Shown: piece by piece, positions 27,233 through 36,040 of the stretch | Layout: every line of letters starts with the position of its first letter | How positions within the stretch are numbered: position 1 is the stretch's first letter | NCBI GenBank assembly: GCA_016718875.1 | Contig: JADKBL010000008.1 | Coordinates: forward strand, 1-64,000 | Direction: 5' to 3' | DNA: 64,000 nt | DNA from: Bacteroidota bacterium | GTDB taxonomy: Bacteria > Bacteroidota > Bacteroidia > Bacteroidales > VadinHA17 | Position numbers and translations under genes: made by a program | The notes under the pieces: generated by a model | What the model saw: only the letters and a program-made list of their open reading frames with translations | What the model was told of the DNA's origin: nothing | Database searches by the model: none

Positions 27233-28255
27233 GTGTTTTGCTTTCTGTTTTGAGCTTTTCTTTTTAAGATCTTTATCTTTCCCGACAGAATTCATAGTAA
27301 CAATTTTAGGATCGGCCATTAATTCTGTACCATTAAGATTTCCAACTACATTATAAAATCCTGAATCGCTCCAGAAGCTGAATCCTGCCAGTTCCGGGAA
27401 GTCACTCTCCAGTTTTTTCAGCACATCCAGGCAATCTCTCGGAGCATCTTTCTCTCCCCGTATACCCAGTTCTGCCCACCATATTACCTTGCCTGCATTT
27501 TTCTTTTTATCAACAGCCCACTCATATTCATTAAAAATCAATCCTGTACCATAGCCTGATTTGCCTATAATATCCACATAATCATCTCCCGGATAGTACT
27601 CCTGCAGCGCTCCGGCCCTTTGGGTTGTATGAAAAGCCCAGATTATATTATCAAGTCCTTTCTGAGTAAAATAATCATGTACAAGCCTGTATAGTCTTAT
27701 TCCATTCCGGCTGCCTTCCTTTGCATGCCATTTATTTTTATCATCAAGCTCTACAAAAGGGGTATAGATAACCACTATGCCTCTCTCCTTAAGCCACTGC
27801 ATGTTTGCAGCCATCCTGTCCATCTGCTTATAGAAATTGGTTTTGGCGGTATTATTACCAGGTTCAAATATTGAATCAATTGTAACCGGTGAATTCCATC
27901 TGCCACCACATGGATTTGCATAGAAATTATAGACCCCGGTAAGTAATCCCCTGTCCCACATCTTTTTAACTCCCTCATTCCATTCTGCATCTGTAAAAGG
28001 GTCATCATCATAATCATATGTTATGCATCCGTATCTTGGCATAATTCCTGTATGATCAGTTATCTTTTTAAGCCAGTTTGTAGGATGATCCATATCAGGA
28101 TTTTCATTATGCACCCAGGTGGCCATTTGACCAAAAAGGTAAGTTCCGTTGCCAAATGATTTCATATATTTCAGAATGTCATCCCTGGTCTGAGCATTTG
28201 CAAAAAATGAAAAAACAAAAACGAGAATTACTGTGAGCTTAATCTTGGTTTTCAT
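27230..28255 (-). CDS. exported glycoside hydrolase, GH26-like (beta-mannanase fold)
   Basis: 341 residues with a signal peptide (MKTKIKLTVILVFVFSFFANAQ). The fold matches GH26: YLFGQMATWVH near the N terminus, PFVELDD carrying the likely acid/base Glu169 (the family usually has HE, here VE), YVDIIGKSGYG, and WWAELGIRG with the likely nucleophile Glu262. WHAKEGSR replaces the usual substrate-binding WFWW. GH26 enzymes cleave beta-1,4-mannan or mixed glucans; the altered residues leave specificity open. The C terminus is very Lys-rich (KKKSSKQKAKH). The gene seems to stand alone. Confidence 0.75.
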   Translation of the reverse strand: MKTKIKLTVILVFVFSFFANAQTRDDILKYMKSFGNGTYLFGQMATWVHNENPDMDHPTNWLKKITDHTGIMPRYGCITYDYDDDPFTDAEWNEGVKKMWDRGLLTGVYNFYANPCGGRWNSPVTIDSIFEPGNNTAKTNFYKQMDRMAANMQWLKERGIVVIYTPFVELDDKNKWHAKEGSRNGIRLYRLVHDYFTQKGLDNIIWAFHTTQRAGALQEYYPGDDYVDIIGKSGYGTGLIFNEYEWAVDKKKNAGKVIWWAELGIRGEKDAPRDCLDVLKKLESDFPELAGFSFWSDSGFYNVVGNLNGTELMADPKIVTMNSVGKDKDLKKKSSKQKAKH

Positions 28256-28329
28256 ATGAAATAGTATTGTTTTATAATATCAGATCTCTGGAATCTGCAC
28301 TTCAAAACGAATATATGAATTTTTAATGA

Positions 28330-29175
28330 TTATGGAACTATAATCATGACTCTGCTTACCGGATAAGCAGCGAAGAAACCGATTGCACCGTTGCTGATAT
28401 TTCCCCTGACATTTGCACCGGGCCCGCTGAAGAGAGGATTTGACCCCCTCAGTTCTGCCTGTGCATCCTGTATGTAATTATAAAATTCCCTGCTTATTGA
28501 GCTCATTTCAACAATAAGCATATCACCACGCACAAGTTTTTCATTATCAGAACTCTGCTCGAGATATGAAATGGTCCCGCCATTTACATAATCTCCGTTA
28601 AAAAATTTATCATCTGTTACCAGCCATTTTTCAAGTTTATGTGTAACAAGGTGCGAATTACGGTATATATCAAAACGGTAAAAATCGGTTGTCTGTTGAT
28701 CCTGAAACCAGCAATTTACTTCCCATAATCCCTGCTCGCCAAAATCCTCAAAGAATGTAGTTGCTGCTGAATCGAGGGAAATAAGCGGTTTCAATACCGA
28801 ACTTGCATTGAATTCTGAGAATCCGCCTATTGGCTTTATGAGCTTGATATTAAGTGTATATGTAAATCCTTCCTTACTGGTAAAATCGGATGAGGTCTGA
28901 TATATCCCGGGTGATGTTTCACTAAGTATGAAAAGATTCTGCCCGTCAGTGATCGTAACATCTGCACCTGTCACCACAGGGGGTTTCTGGTTATAATAAT
29001 AGTCTGTAGTTTCAGTAAGATATATGGTCTGAACACCCGGGTTTGTTGTAACTGATCCCTCAACAACCAGTCGAACGCTGCTTTCATCAAGCGGAAGATC
29101 TATGCGTTCGGTACATGATAGAAGAACCGATACTGCCAGTAAAATGGGTAATATTTTTTTTACTTTATTTATCAT
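28330..29175 (-). CDS. DUF4249 lipoprotein, TonB-receptor partner
   Basis: 281-residue lipoprotein (signal MINKVKKILPILLAVSVLLSC, lipobox ending VLLSC). The early VRLVVEGSVTTNPG and IYLTETTDYY segments are those of DUF4249, a beta-sandwich family encoded next to TonB-dependent receptors and thought to be a surface-exposed accessory. It starts just after the receptor stop codon at 29177, so translation is coupled. The ligand is unknown. Confidence 0.85.
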   Translation of the reverse strand: MINKVKKILPILLAVSVLLSCTERIDLPLDESSVRLVVEGSVTTNPGVQTIYLTETTDYYYNQKPPVVTGADVTITDGQNLFILSETSPGIYQTSSDFTSKEGFTYTLNIKLIKPIGGFSEFNASSVLKPLISLDSAATTFFEDFGEQGLWEVNCWFQDQQTTDFYRFDIYRNSHLVTHKLEKWLVTDDKFFNGDYVNGGTISYLEQSSDNEKLVRGDMLIVEMSSISREFYNYIQDAQAELRGSNPLFSGPGANVRGNISNGAIGFFAAYPVSRVMIIVP

Positions 29176-29176
29176 C

Positions 29177-31543
29177 TCAGAATCTGATATTCCAGGTTAA
29201 TGCCGGTATCACTGCAAACAGATATGTTTTCTCAGCATAAGTAACATAAGGATTGGTTTCGTCAGGAACTATGTTAATGGCCCATGCATTATGCCTGTTA
29301 TAAACATTATAAATTGAGAGATTGAGGTCACTGTGCCATTTTTTACCTGCCTTTTCCTTTCCTTTCAGTGTGAATGACAGGTCAAGCCTGTGATAATCGT
29401 CCATCCTGTAAGAGTTTCTGTCAGTATAAACGGGAATTATTGAATTCCCCAAAACAGCGCGTCCTGTTGGTAATGTCAGTGGAAGCCCGGTGGCATATGT
29501 CCATGTTGCTGAGGCAGCTATTCTCCTGGTCAGTGCAAAAGTTGTAACAAGATTTACAGAATGTGGCTTATCATATATTGAAGGATATCTTTTCCCATTG
29601 TTGATCTCAGGTACTATCCTGAAAGACCTGGCATAGGTATAGCTGAGCCAGCCGGTGAAAAAGCCTTCATTTTTACGTATGAGGGTCTCAATACCATAAG
29701 AGTTTCCGTTCCCGGTCCTCAATTCGCCTTCAAGGTACTGGTTAAGAAACAGTTCTGCATGATCGCGAAAATCAATGACTCTCCTGAAATTCTTGTAATA
29801 TACTTCCCCTGATATTTCATACATGTCATTTAGAATATTTCTGAAATAACCTATGGAAAACTGGTCGCACAACTGCGGTTCAACATTAGGGGAAGCCGGG
29901 AACCATATATTAAGGGGGGTGCCTGATGAGGAATTCTGCGCAAGTGTAATAAACTGTACTGTATGTGAATAACTCCCTTTTATTGATGAAAGTTCATTAA
30001 GCAGATATGTGAATGCAAACCTGGGTTCGAATGCTGTGTAAGTATTGAATATTTCACCTGAAGGAAAACTGATACTGTCAACCGGTATGTATTCACTATC
30101 GTATTTATAGGATGTGCCGGGACCTATATTCTGAAACATAGAGAATCTCAAACCGTATTTTAATGTAAGGTTACCGGCAACCTTGAATTCATCGCTGACA
30201 TAAATGCCGCTCTCGAGGGCATTAGATGAAGGCAGTCTGAAATATGACCTCCCTGTGGAACTGCCAATACCATTTATTTCTCCCGGGAAAAATTTATGAT
30301 AATTAAGCGAAATACCGTATCTAAGCTTATGCTTATCAGTAAGAAGATGTGTAAAATCAAGTCTTGGCTGATAGTCTGAAATATAGGAAGCCCAGAGGAA
30401 GGAGAATGATCCGGTACCATCTTCAGGTGTTCCAAGATCATAATTATACCTTGAATAGACCATGCTGAGATTCATAAAGAGGCTGCCTGATATTATGTGA
30501 TTCCATCTTAACGTCCCGGTTGTATTTCCGAATCCAACTATGGAATAATCATTCTTAAAAACATCCATTCCTGAATATCCAGTAAGGTAAAGTCTGTTCT
30601 TATCGTTCAGCACATGTGATAACTTCAGGTTCAAATCCCAGAAATACAGCTTATTGTCTCTCAGATCCTCTTCTTTCGCCAATGGCAGGAAGATATCAGC
30701 ATATGTTCTCCTCGCTCCGATAAGAAATGTTGTTCTGTCCCTTATTATGGGTCCGTCAATTGTCAATTTACTGGATATGGTTCCGATACTCCCGGCAACA
30801 CCGATTTTACCTGGATTACCTTCCTTCATTTCCACATCAAGAAGAGAGGATAGTCTTCCTCCATAGGCTGCCGGAATATCTCCCTTATAAAGAGTCACGT
30901 TCTTTACAGCATCGTTATTGAATATTGAAAAGAATCCCAGCATATGGCCTGAGTTATATACACTGGCATCATCTAGAAGAATCAGGTTTTGATCTGAACC
31001 TCCTCCCCTAACACTGAATCCTGTGGATCCTTCACTGGTTGATTGTACTCCGGGTAATAGCTGAAGAACTCTCACAACATCAATTTCACCCAGTAGAGAA
31101 GGAATAGTTTTAATTGTTTTAACATCGAGTTTAACCATTCCCATTGCAGGAGCTCTTACATTCTCATCTGTGCGTTTTGCTTCAATAATCACCTCTCCCA
31201 GCTGGGTTTCACTCCTTTCCAGTGTAAAGTCATGGATCGTATTGCGGGTTGAAAGTCCGCTGTGATTAACTGTTTTATAACCAATGGATGAGAGCTGAAT
31301 GTCCCATTTTCCGGAAGGCAGATTGAGAGAATAAAATCCATATGCATCTGTTGAGACACCGGTCCTGAGGTTTGTTTCAATCACAGTCACTCCCGCCAGT
31401 CTTTCACCGTTCTCTGCATCACTAACATATCCGCTCAGTATTATACTCTTCTGCTGAAGCAAGGTATCAGCATCAGCTCCAAAAAGAGCCAGTGAATACT
31501 GAGTCATTAATAACATTAGAGTAAATTGTAGCAGCTTCTGCAT
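29177..31543 (-). CDS. TonB-dependent receptor with carboxypeptidase-regulatory-like N-terminal domain
   Basis: 788-residue outer-membrane receptor. The order is a signal peptide (to about residue 22), a CarboxypepD_reg-like domain (SGYVSDAENGERLAGVTVIETNLRTGVSTDAYGFY), a plug (VRVLQLLPGVQSTSEGSTGFSVRGGGSDQNLILLDDA region), then a beta-barrel that ends PALTWNIRF with the C-terminal Phe needed for BAM insertion. This is the receptor/DUF4249 pair, not SusC/SusD, and no SusD is encoded nearby. An energised import of a small or medium ligand is expected. A -7 element and a perfect palindrome lie upstream. Confidence 0.92.
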   Translation of the reverse strand: MQKLLQFTLMLLMTQYSLALFGADADTLLQQKSIILSGYVSDAENGERLAGVTVIETNLRTGVSTDAYGFYSLNLPSGKWDIQLSSIGYKTVNHSGLSTRNTIHDFTLERSETQLGEVIIEAKRTDENVRAPAMGMVKLDVKTIKTIPSLLGEIDVVRVLQLLPGVQSTSEGSTGFSVRGGGSDQNLILLDDASVYNSGHMLGFFSIFNNDAVKNVTLYKGDIPAAYGGRLSSLLDVEMKEGNPGKIGVAGSIGTISSKLTIDGPIIRDRTTFLIGARRTYADIFLPLAKEEDLRDNKLYFWDLNLKLSHVLNDKNRLYLTGYSGMDVFKNDYSIVGFGNTTGTLRWNHIISGSLFMNLSMVYSRYNYDLGTPEDGTGSFSFLWASYISDYQPRLDFTHLLTDKHKLRYGISLNYHKFFPGEINGIGSSTGRSYFRLPSSNALESGIYVSDEFKVAGNLTLKYGLRFSMFQNIGPGTSYKYDSEYIPVDSISFPSGEIFNTYTAFEPRFAFTYLLNELSSIKGSYSHTVQFITLAQNSSSGTPLNIWFPASPNVEPQLCDQFSIGYFRNILNDMYEISGEVYYKNFRRVIDFRDHAELFLNQYLEGELRTGNGNSYGIETLIRKNEGFFTGWLSYTYARSFRIVPEINNGKRYPSIYDKPHSVNLVTTFALTRRIAASATWTYATGLPLTLPTGRAVLGNSIIPVYTDRNSYRMDDYHRLDLSFTLKGKEKAGKKWHSDLNLSIYNVYNRHNAWAINIVPDETNPYVTYAEKTYLFAVIPALTWNIRF

Positions 31544-31565
31544 TAAGAGACAAAATATAAGTTGA

Positions 31566-31573
31566 CAAAAGTA
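31566..31573 (-). promoter_or_regulatory. possible -7 element of the TonB receptor operon
   Basis: Minus strand TACTTTTG, a match to TAnnTTTG, 23-30 bases before the receptor ATG. No clear TTTG is found 19-21 bases upstream. Confidence 0.4.
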
Positions 31574-31596
31574 ACCAATTTAGCCGGATAATTACA

Positions 31597-31618
31597 TAAA
31601 AGACTAAATAGTCTTTTA
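31597..31618. promoter_or_regulatory. perfect 10-bp inverted repeat upstream of the TonB receptor
   Basis: TAAAAGACTA and TAGTCTTTTA separated by AA. It lies 24 bases upstream of the possible -7 element, overlapping the position of a -33 element. It could be an operator, or the terminator of the FemAB-like gene 160 bases away. Confidence 0.5.
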
Positions 31619-31776
31619 TTAGAGTACTTAATAATATTGCTGAAATATTTATTTGGAGTAAAGCACAATCTGAAAGTTAAATAGCAGGAGTACCTGGTTT
31701 TGATAATATCCATTTTTATCCTTCTGCAGGAGACCATGAAAAGTAACAAATAATCTAAACCTCTATCATTCTCTGT

Positions 31777-32682
31777 TTATTTCAACAATCGTGCCGGCCA
31801 GAAAAGTCTGTTCTGATAAATTCTGTAAAACGGAACCTTTACACTTCCGAATGACTCCATAAAAGAGGCAATTGAAGGAATTGATGATCCTGCAAAATCT
31901 AGCGTGGTATGAGTTGATGAAAACTCCCTGATAATTTCATTAACCACATAATAACCAATACGTTTCTCCCTGCTCTTTTGAGTATTTACAACAAAAAGCA
32001 TGGTTTTATTGCCTTTTGTCTCAACAATGAATGAGCCGTATATGATATTCTTAATTCCGCTTTTAACCGCAATTATCCTTCCCTTTTTATTGGCCAGGCA
32101 GTAATTCATCAGGTCACTTAATCTCTTATAATCCCTTGATTTGATCCCCTTTATTTCTTTCCCTTTATTTTGGATGAAAAGATCAATCAGCTGCCCCGGA
32201 GTGACATCTTCCGAAAGATGAGGTTTCTTTTTGGAGGCTGAATCAATATTCCTTCTGCAGTGTGTCGAAAATTGCTCTCTGAGTTTTTCGTATGGCTTTG
32301 AGAGATCGAGTTCATAATTTACCTTTTCTGTTATCCTGAATCCTTCATAATCAACCTTTTGTCCGACACAAAGATCTACAAGCCTGTAAAATGACGGAAG
32401 GTATTCAAGGAATTCATTCAGCATATCGGGTGAAGGTTTATCAGGTGAAAAAGCTCCCAGCTGCTGAAGAAAAACAGGCGTAGCCAGATATCTTATGCCG
32501 AACCTTGAAAATCCGGGTAAAGGAAATACTGAATCGTAATCATCATCTGCGAGTGCCTGCCAGCCGGGTGACATACAATCGAGGAACCAGGAATAGCCAT
32601 AAGGCTTGATTGTATGTGAATTACTGATGCAGGTATCCCACTGTTCTCTGTCAATTTCATTATTTGTCAGATAGACGATCAT
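31777..32682 (-). CDS. FemAB/GNAT-like acyltransferase
   Basis: 301-residue cytoplasmic protein with the double-GNAT FemAB-like (BioF2-like) fold: an N-terminal part with PYGYSWFLDCM and PVFLQQLGAF, YELDLSKPYEKLREQFSTHCRRNI in the middle, then GSFIVETKGNKTMLFVV and RIGYYVVNEIIREFS near the acyl-acceptor site and DFAGSSIPSIASFMESFG at the end. Such proteins transfer amino acids or acyl groups to cell-surface precursors. It overlaps the end of the upstream polysaccharide deacetylase by 4 bp, so a joint role in cell-surface polysaccharide is likely. No transmembrane segment is visible. Confidence 0.65.
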   Translation of the reverse strand: MIVYLTNNEIDREQWDTCISNSHTIKPYGYSWFLDCMSPGWQALADDDYDSVFPLPGFSRFGIRYLATPVFLQQLGAFSPDKPSPDMLNEFLEYLPSFYRLVDLCVGQKVDYEGFRITEKVNYELDLSKPYEKLREQFSTHCRRNIDSASKKKPHLSEDVTPGQLIDLFIQNKGKEIKGIKSRDYKRLSDLMNYCLANKKGRIIAVKSGIKNIIYGSFIVETKGNKTMLFVVNTQKSREKRIGYYVVNEIIREFSSTHTTLDFAGSSIPSIASFMESFGSVKVPFYRIYQNRLFWPARLLK

Positions 32683-33983
32683 CTCTGTTCATTTAGCATC
32701 GACTCAAATACACCTCTCCATGGTCTGCCTTCAGGGTTATCAAGCAGGGAAGTATTATGCCATATTGTTACAAACAGCCCGCCTGCCCTTCTGGTTTCAT
32801 CCATTAACTTATGAATTATCTCCAATGCGGCTTTGGGGTCCATCTTTTTATACTTGCAGAAGGTTACATCCATTACCTGAAATGGAATTATTTTCATATT
32901 TGTCTGGGTGTCTTTCAGGACATCATAGAAATAAAACGGACGCGCAATGCCTGCCCTGTAACCAGGTTCATCAGGATAGCCCATGGAATAATCCTCTTTT
33001 ACTCCTGCCTTCACAAGATTCCTGTATGATACCGGAAGTTTAAGTCTCAGGTAGTGAAACCGGCTCAGGTGTCCAATGTTACCCATAATAATGCTGAACC
33101 GTTTTGCCTCCTCATTAAGAGTGTTAAGATTCTCAGAAGCATAGTATGAAGGATGTAAACCAAACTTATATTTGTTTGCCAGCCTTTTTATCAGAGCCCG
33201 GTAATCTTCATTCTTCCATGACGGATTATGATCGTATTTGGATCTGTCTCCAACCGGAAAGAAAAACCTTACATCAGATTTGTATTTGTCGAGCCACTCT
33301 GTTATATAGCCAAACACCTCAAAGGGATCCGGTTTCCCTTTTGCAACAGTGTTATACCTGTCGGATGCATGTCCGTCATTTACAGTCAGATCACGCAGAA
33401 GTCCGCCAATCGACCTGATGATACTTTTACCAAGATATTCAAACGGTTCATCGGCATCGAAGGTTACCATTGTTTTGAATTCATTTCTTCTGAATGCAAG
33501 AGTCTGGAATTTCTTCAGCAATACCTTTGCAAATTCCTTAACCCAGAGATCAACAACCGGGATCCCGAGAAAATTGTTCCTGAAAGCTATTGAAGATGAA
33601 GCACTGAATCTTCCATACTCATCAGGTTCATATTTGCAATACTCTTCATATCTGGAAATCAGGTAAAATGAAGCAGCAAATATATCGAATGGAAAATCTG
33701 AACCTGTACTTGTCTGGAAAAACACTGGAAGATCCTTCCACCGATCAACCTTTATTTCCTTTTCAGATACTCCCTTTTCAAAGAGTATGGCTGCCGGGGA
33801 GATTCTGAACGAATCTTTCACATTTTCATCAGAATAATTGATCACATAATGTTTTCCCAGCTTGCGCTTATCAGTAATAATTTCCCAGTTCAGGCCCAGA
33901 ATGTCGCCAAGAATTATTCCCGCTATATACCTTAACCGTGGTACATCTGTAACAGCATAAATCCTTAGCGGTCTTGTATCCAT
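32679..33983 (-). CDS. polysaccharide deacetylase family protein (DUF7033-like N terminus)
   Basis: 434 residues. The N-terminal 150 residues look like the DUF7033 region (LRYIAGIILGDILGL, FPFDIFAASFYLISRYEEY). The rest is a NodB-like fold with TFDADEPF (metal-binding Asp), FFFPVGDRSKYDHNP, KFGLHPSYYAS (His ligand), and a late TIWHNTSLLDN. Family members often lack one of the canonical metal ligands, so de-N-acetylation should not be assumed. No signal peptide. The gene starts about 200 bases from the divergent DEAD-box gene; AATTGGTT/AACCAATT half-sites flank 20 bases at about 34000-34035. Confidence 0.8.
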   Translation of the reverse strand: MDTRPLRIYAVTDVPRLRYIAGIILGDILGLNWEIITDKRKLGKHYVINYSDENVKDSFRISPAAILFEKGVSEKEIKVDRWKDLPVFFQTSTGSDFPFDIFAASFYLISRYEEYCKYEPDEYGRFSASSSIAFRNNFLGIPVVDLWVKEFAKVLLKKFQTLAFRRNEFKTMVTFDADEPFEYLGKSIIRSIGGLLRDLTVNDGHASDRYNTVAKGKPDPFEVFGYITEWLDKYKSDVRFFFPVGDRSKYDHNPSWKNEDYRALIKRLANKYKFGLHPSYYASENLNTLNEEAKRFSIIMGNIGHLSRFHYLRLKLPVSYRNLVKAGVKEDYSMGYPDEPGYRAGIARPFYFYDVLKDTQTNMKIIPFQVMDVTFCKYKKMDPKAALEIIHKLMDETRRAGGLFVTIWHNTSLLDNPEGRPWRGVFESMLNEQR

Positions 33984-34059
33984 ATTTGTAAAAGTATCAA
34001 TTGGTTCCCATAAAGTTATAATATTTAACCAATTAAAACAATTTACAGAAAATTTTGAT

Positions 34060-34067
34060 TATCTTTG
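34060..34067 (+). promoter_or_regulatory. -7 element of the DEAD-box helicase gene
   Basis: TATCTTTG followed by CAGCT, the same 13 bases as found at 55196-55208. No good TTTG is found at the proper distance upstream. The leader to the ATG is about 120 bases, which is common for cold-inducible helicases. Confidence 0.5.
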
Positions 34068-34192
34068 CAGCTATATTAACAAAGTGATTTCCACGAAGCG
34101 TAATCAGGCATTTGCCGAGTCTGTATTTGAGTTCATTTCAGCCGGGATATTAATAGTCCTTCGCTCCCGGGAAGCACGTCAACAAAATAATA

Positions 34193-36040
34193 ATGATGAA
34201 TTTTGAAGAGATGGGATTCACTCCCGGAATCCTGAAAGCAGTTCAGGAATTGGGATTTGAACAACCTATGCCTGTTCAGGAAAAGGTAATACCCCTCATG
34301 CTTAGTGAAGATGAGGATATTATTGCACTGGCACAGACAGGTACAGGTAAAACAGCAGCATTTGGACTTCCGCTTGTACAGATGACTGACACTGACAACA
34401 ATGCCACACAGGCGCTGATTCTATGTCCTACAAGGGAACTATGTATGCAGATTACCGGTGACCTCACTGACTATGCCCGATATACCGGAAAATTAAGGAT
34501 TCTGGCAGTTTACGGAGGTGCAAGTATCGATAATCAGATCAGGGAACTGAAAAAAGGGGTGCACATTATTGTTGCTACTCCGGGAAGATTGATAGATCTT
34601 ATAGGAAGAAGGGCTGCAAAGCTTACTTCGGTTACCACAGTAATCCTTGATGAAGCTGATGAGATGCTCAACATGGGTTTTCTCGACAGCATAAATGAGA
34701 TTCTTGAGGAGGTTCCTGCAGGGAGAAGGACTCTCCTGTTTTCGGCTACAATGTCAAATGAGATTGCCGGAATTGCAAAAAAATACATGAGTAATCCCAA
34801 GGAGATTACAATCGGAACAAAAAATGCTTCCGCAGAGAATGTAACTCACGGATACTACCTTGTACACTCAAAAGATAAATATAAGGTCCTGAAAAGAATT
34901 GCAGATTCTGAGCCAGATATTTATGGAATTGTATTCTGCCGTACCCGCAAGGAAACGCAGGAGATTGCATCAAAACTTATTGAAGACGGCTATAATGCCG
35001 ACGCTCTTCACGGAGATTTGTCCCAGGCACAGAGAGATACCGTCATGCAGAAATTCAGGGTCAGGAACTTACAGCTTCTGATAGCCACTGATGTGGCGGC
35101 ACGCGGACTTGATGTTGATGACCTGACTCATGTAATTAATTATAATCTTCCTGATGACAATGAGGTATATACACACAGGAGCGGAAGAACAGGAAGAGCA
35201 GGAAAAAAAGGTATATCAATAGCATTGATAAGTCCAAGGGACAGGCAGACCATCAAACAGATTGAAAGAATTGTAAAGAAACAGTTCAAGGCAATACAAA
35301 TACCCAGCGGAAGTGAAATCTGCGGAAAACAGTTGTTTCACTGGATAAAGAAACTTGAAACAGTTGTTACAGAGCATCAGGAAATTGAAAAATTTCTTCC
35401 TGAAATCACAGAAAAGCTGTCAGGGCTTGACCGTGAAGAACTTTTAAGAAGGGTTGTATCACTTCAGTTCGATAGGTTCCTCGATGATTACAGGTCGGGT
35501 GAAGAGATAATTTCACCTCAGGACAGGGATGAAAATTTCAGAGGTTCGGATAAAAAAGGTTCCAGGAAAGAATACTCAGGTAATTTTAAAAGATTATTCA
35601 TTAACCTTGGAAAAACTGATGGATTCTATCCCGAGCAGCTTATAGAACTAGTTAATAAAAACACCAGTGGAAAGAAAGTACCACTTGGAAAAATTGACCT
35701 GTTAAAGACATTCTCATTTTTCGAAGTTGAGGCTGAGTTTGCTGATTATCTTATTGAAGCCCTGAATAATGCGAAATTCAACGACAGAAGGGTCGCTGTG
35801 GAAATAGCTCAGGAAAAACCTGAAGGTCACAGAGAATCTGACAGATCAGAAAAAGAACTGCAAAATGGTCGGACAGAAAACCGCAAAAGCGAAGAGGTGA
35901 CAGGAAAAGAAGCCCCGAAAGAGTCGTCAAATGGGATAAAAAATCCGGAAAGAAAGATAAGAAGAAAAAGAGCTGGTAAACAGCATTTTAAAAAGAACCC
36001 CGACGGGGTTCTTTTACTTTTAAGACAAGAAGTATCATAG
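34193..36040 (+). CDS. DEAD-box ATP-dependent RNA helicase with DbpA-like RNA-binding domain
   Basis: RNA-remodelling helicase of the DeaD/CsdA group. The Q motif is in FTPGILKAVQELGFEQPMPVQEKV, motif I is AQTGTGKT, then PTRELC, DEAD, SAT, and HRSGRTGRAGKKG of motif VI. A DbpA RNA-binding-like fold (LFINLGKTDGFYPEQLIELVNK) follows and the C terminus is basic. The annotated end at 36040 is doubtful: one more A in the run 35850-35854 would put the tail in another frame reading RTAKWSDRKPQKRRGD and ending KKDKKKKSW at a stop codon at 35977-35979, just before the terminator hairpin. As written, the frame runs through that hairpin. Confidence 0.88.
   Translation: MMNFEEMGFTPGILKAVQELGFEQPMPVQEKVIPLMLSEDEDIIALAQTGTGKTAAFGLPLVQMTDTDNNATQALILCPTRELCMQITGDLTDYARYTGKLRILAVYGGASIDNQIRELKKGVHIIVATPGRLIDLIGRRAAKLTSVTTVILDEADEMLNMGFLDSINEILEEVPAGRRTLLFSATMSNEIAGIAKKYMSNPKEITIGTKNASAENVTHGYYLVHSKDKYKVLKRIADSEPDIYGIVFCRTRKETQEIASKLIEDGYNADALHGDLSQAQRDTVMQKFRVRNLQLLIATDVAARGLDVDDLTHVINYNLPDDNEVYTHRSGRTGRAGKKGISIALISPRDRQTIKQIERIVKKQFKAIQIPSGSEICGKQLFHWIKKLETVVTEHQEIEKFLPEITEKLSGLDREELLRRVVSLQFDRFLDDYRSGEEIISPQDRDENFRGSDKKGSRKEYSGNFKRLFINLGKTDGFYPEQLIELVNKNTSGKKVPLGKIDLLKTFSFFEVEAEFADYLIEALNNAKFNDRRVAVEIAQEKPEGHRESDRSEKELQNGRTENRKSEEVTGKEAPKESSNGIKNPERKIRRKRAGKQHFKKNPDGVLLLLRQEVS

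Noticed and set aside
34000..34035. AATTGGTT/AACCAATT half-sites as operator of the divergent pair
   Set aside because: Eight-base A/T-rich half-sites 20 bases apart are expected by chance; no regulator nearby.
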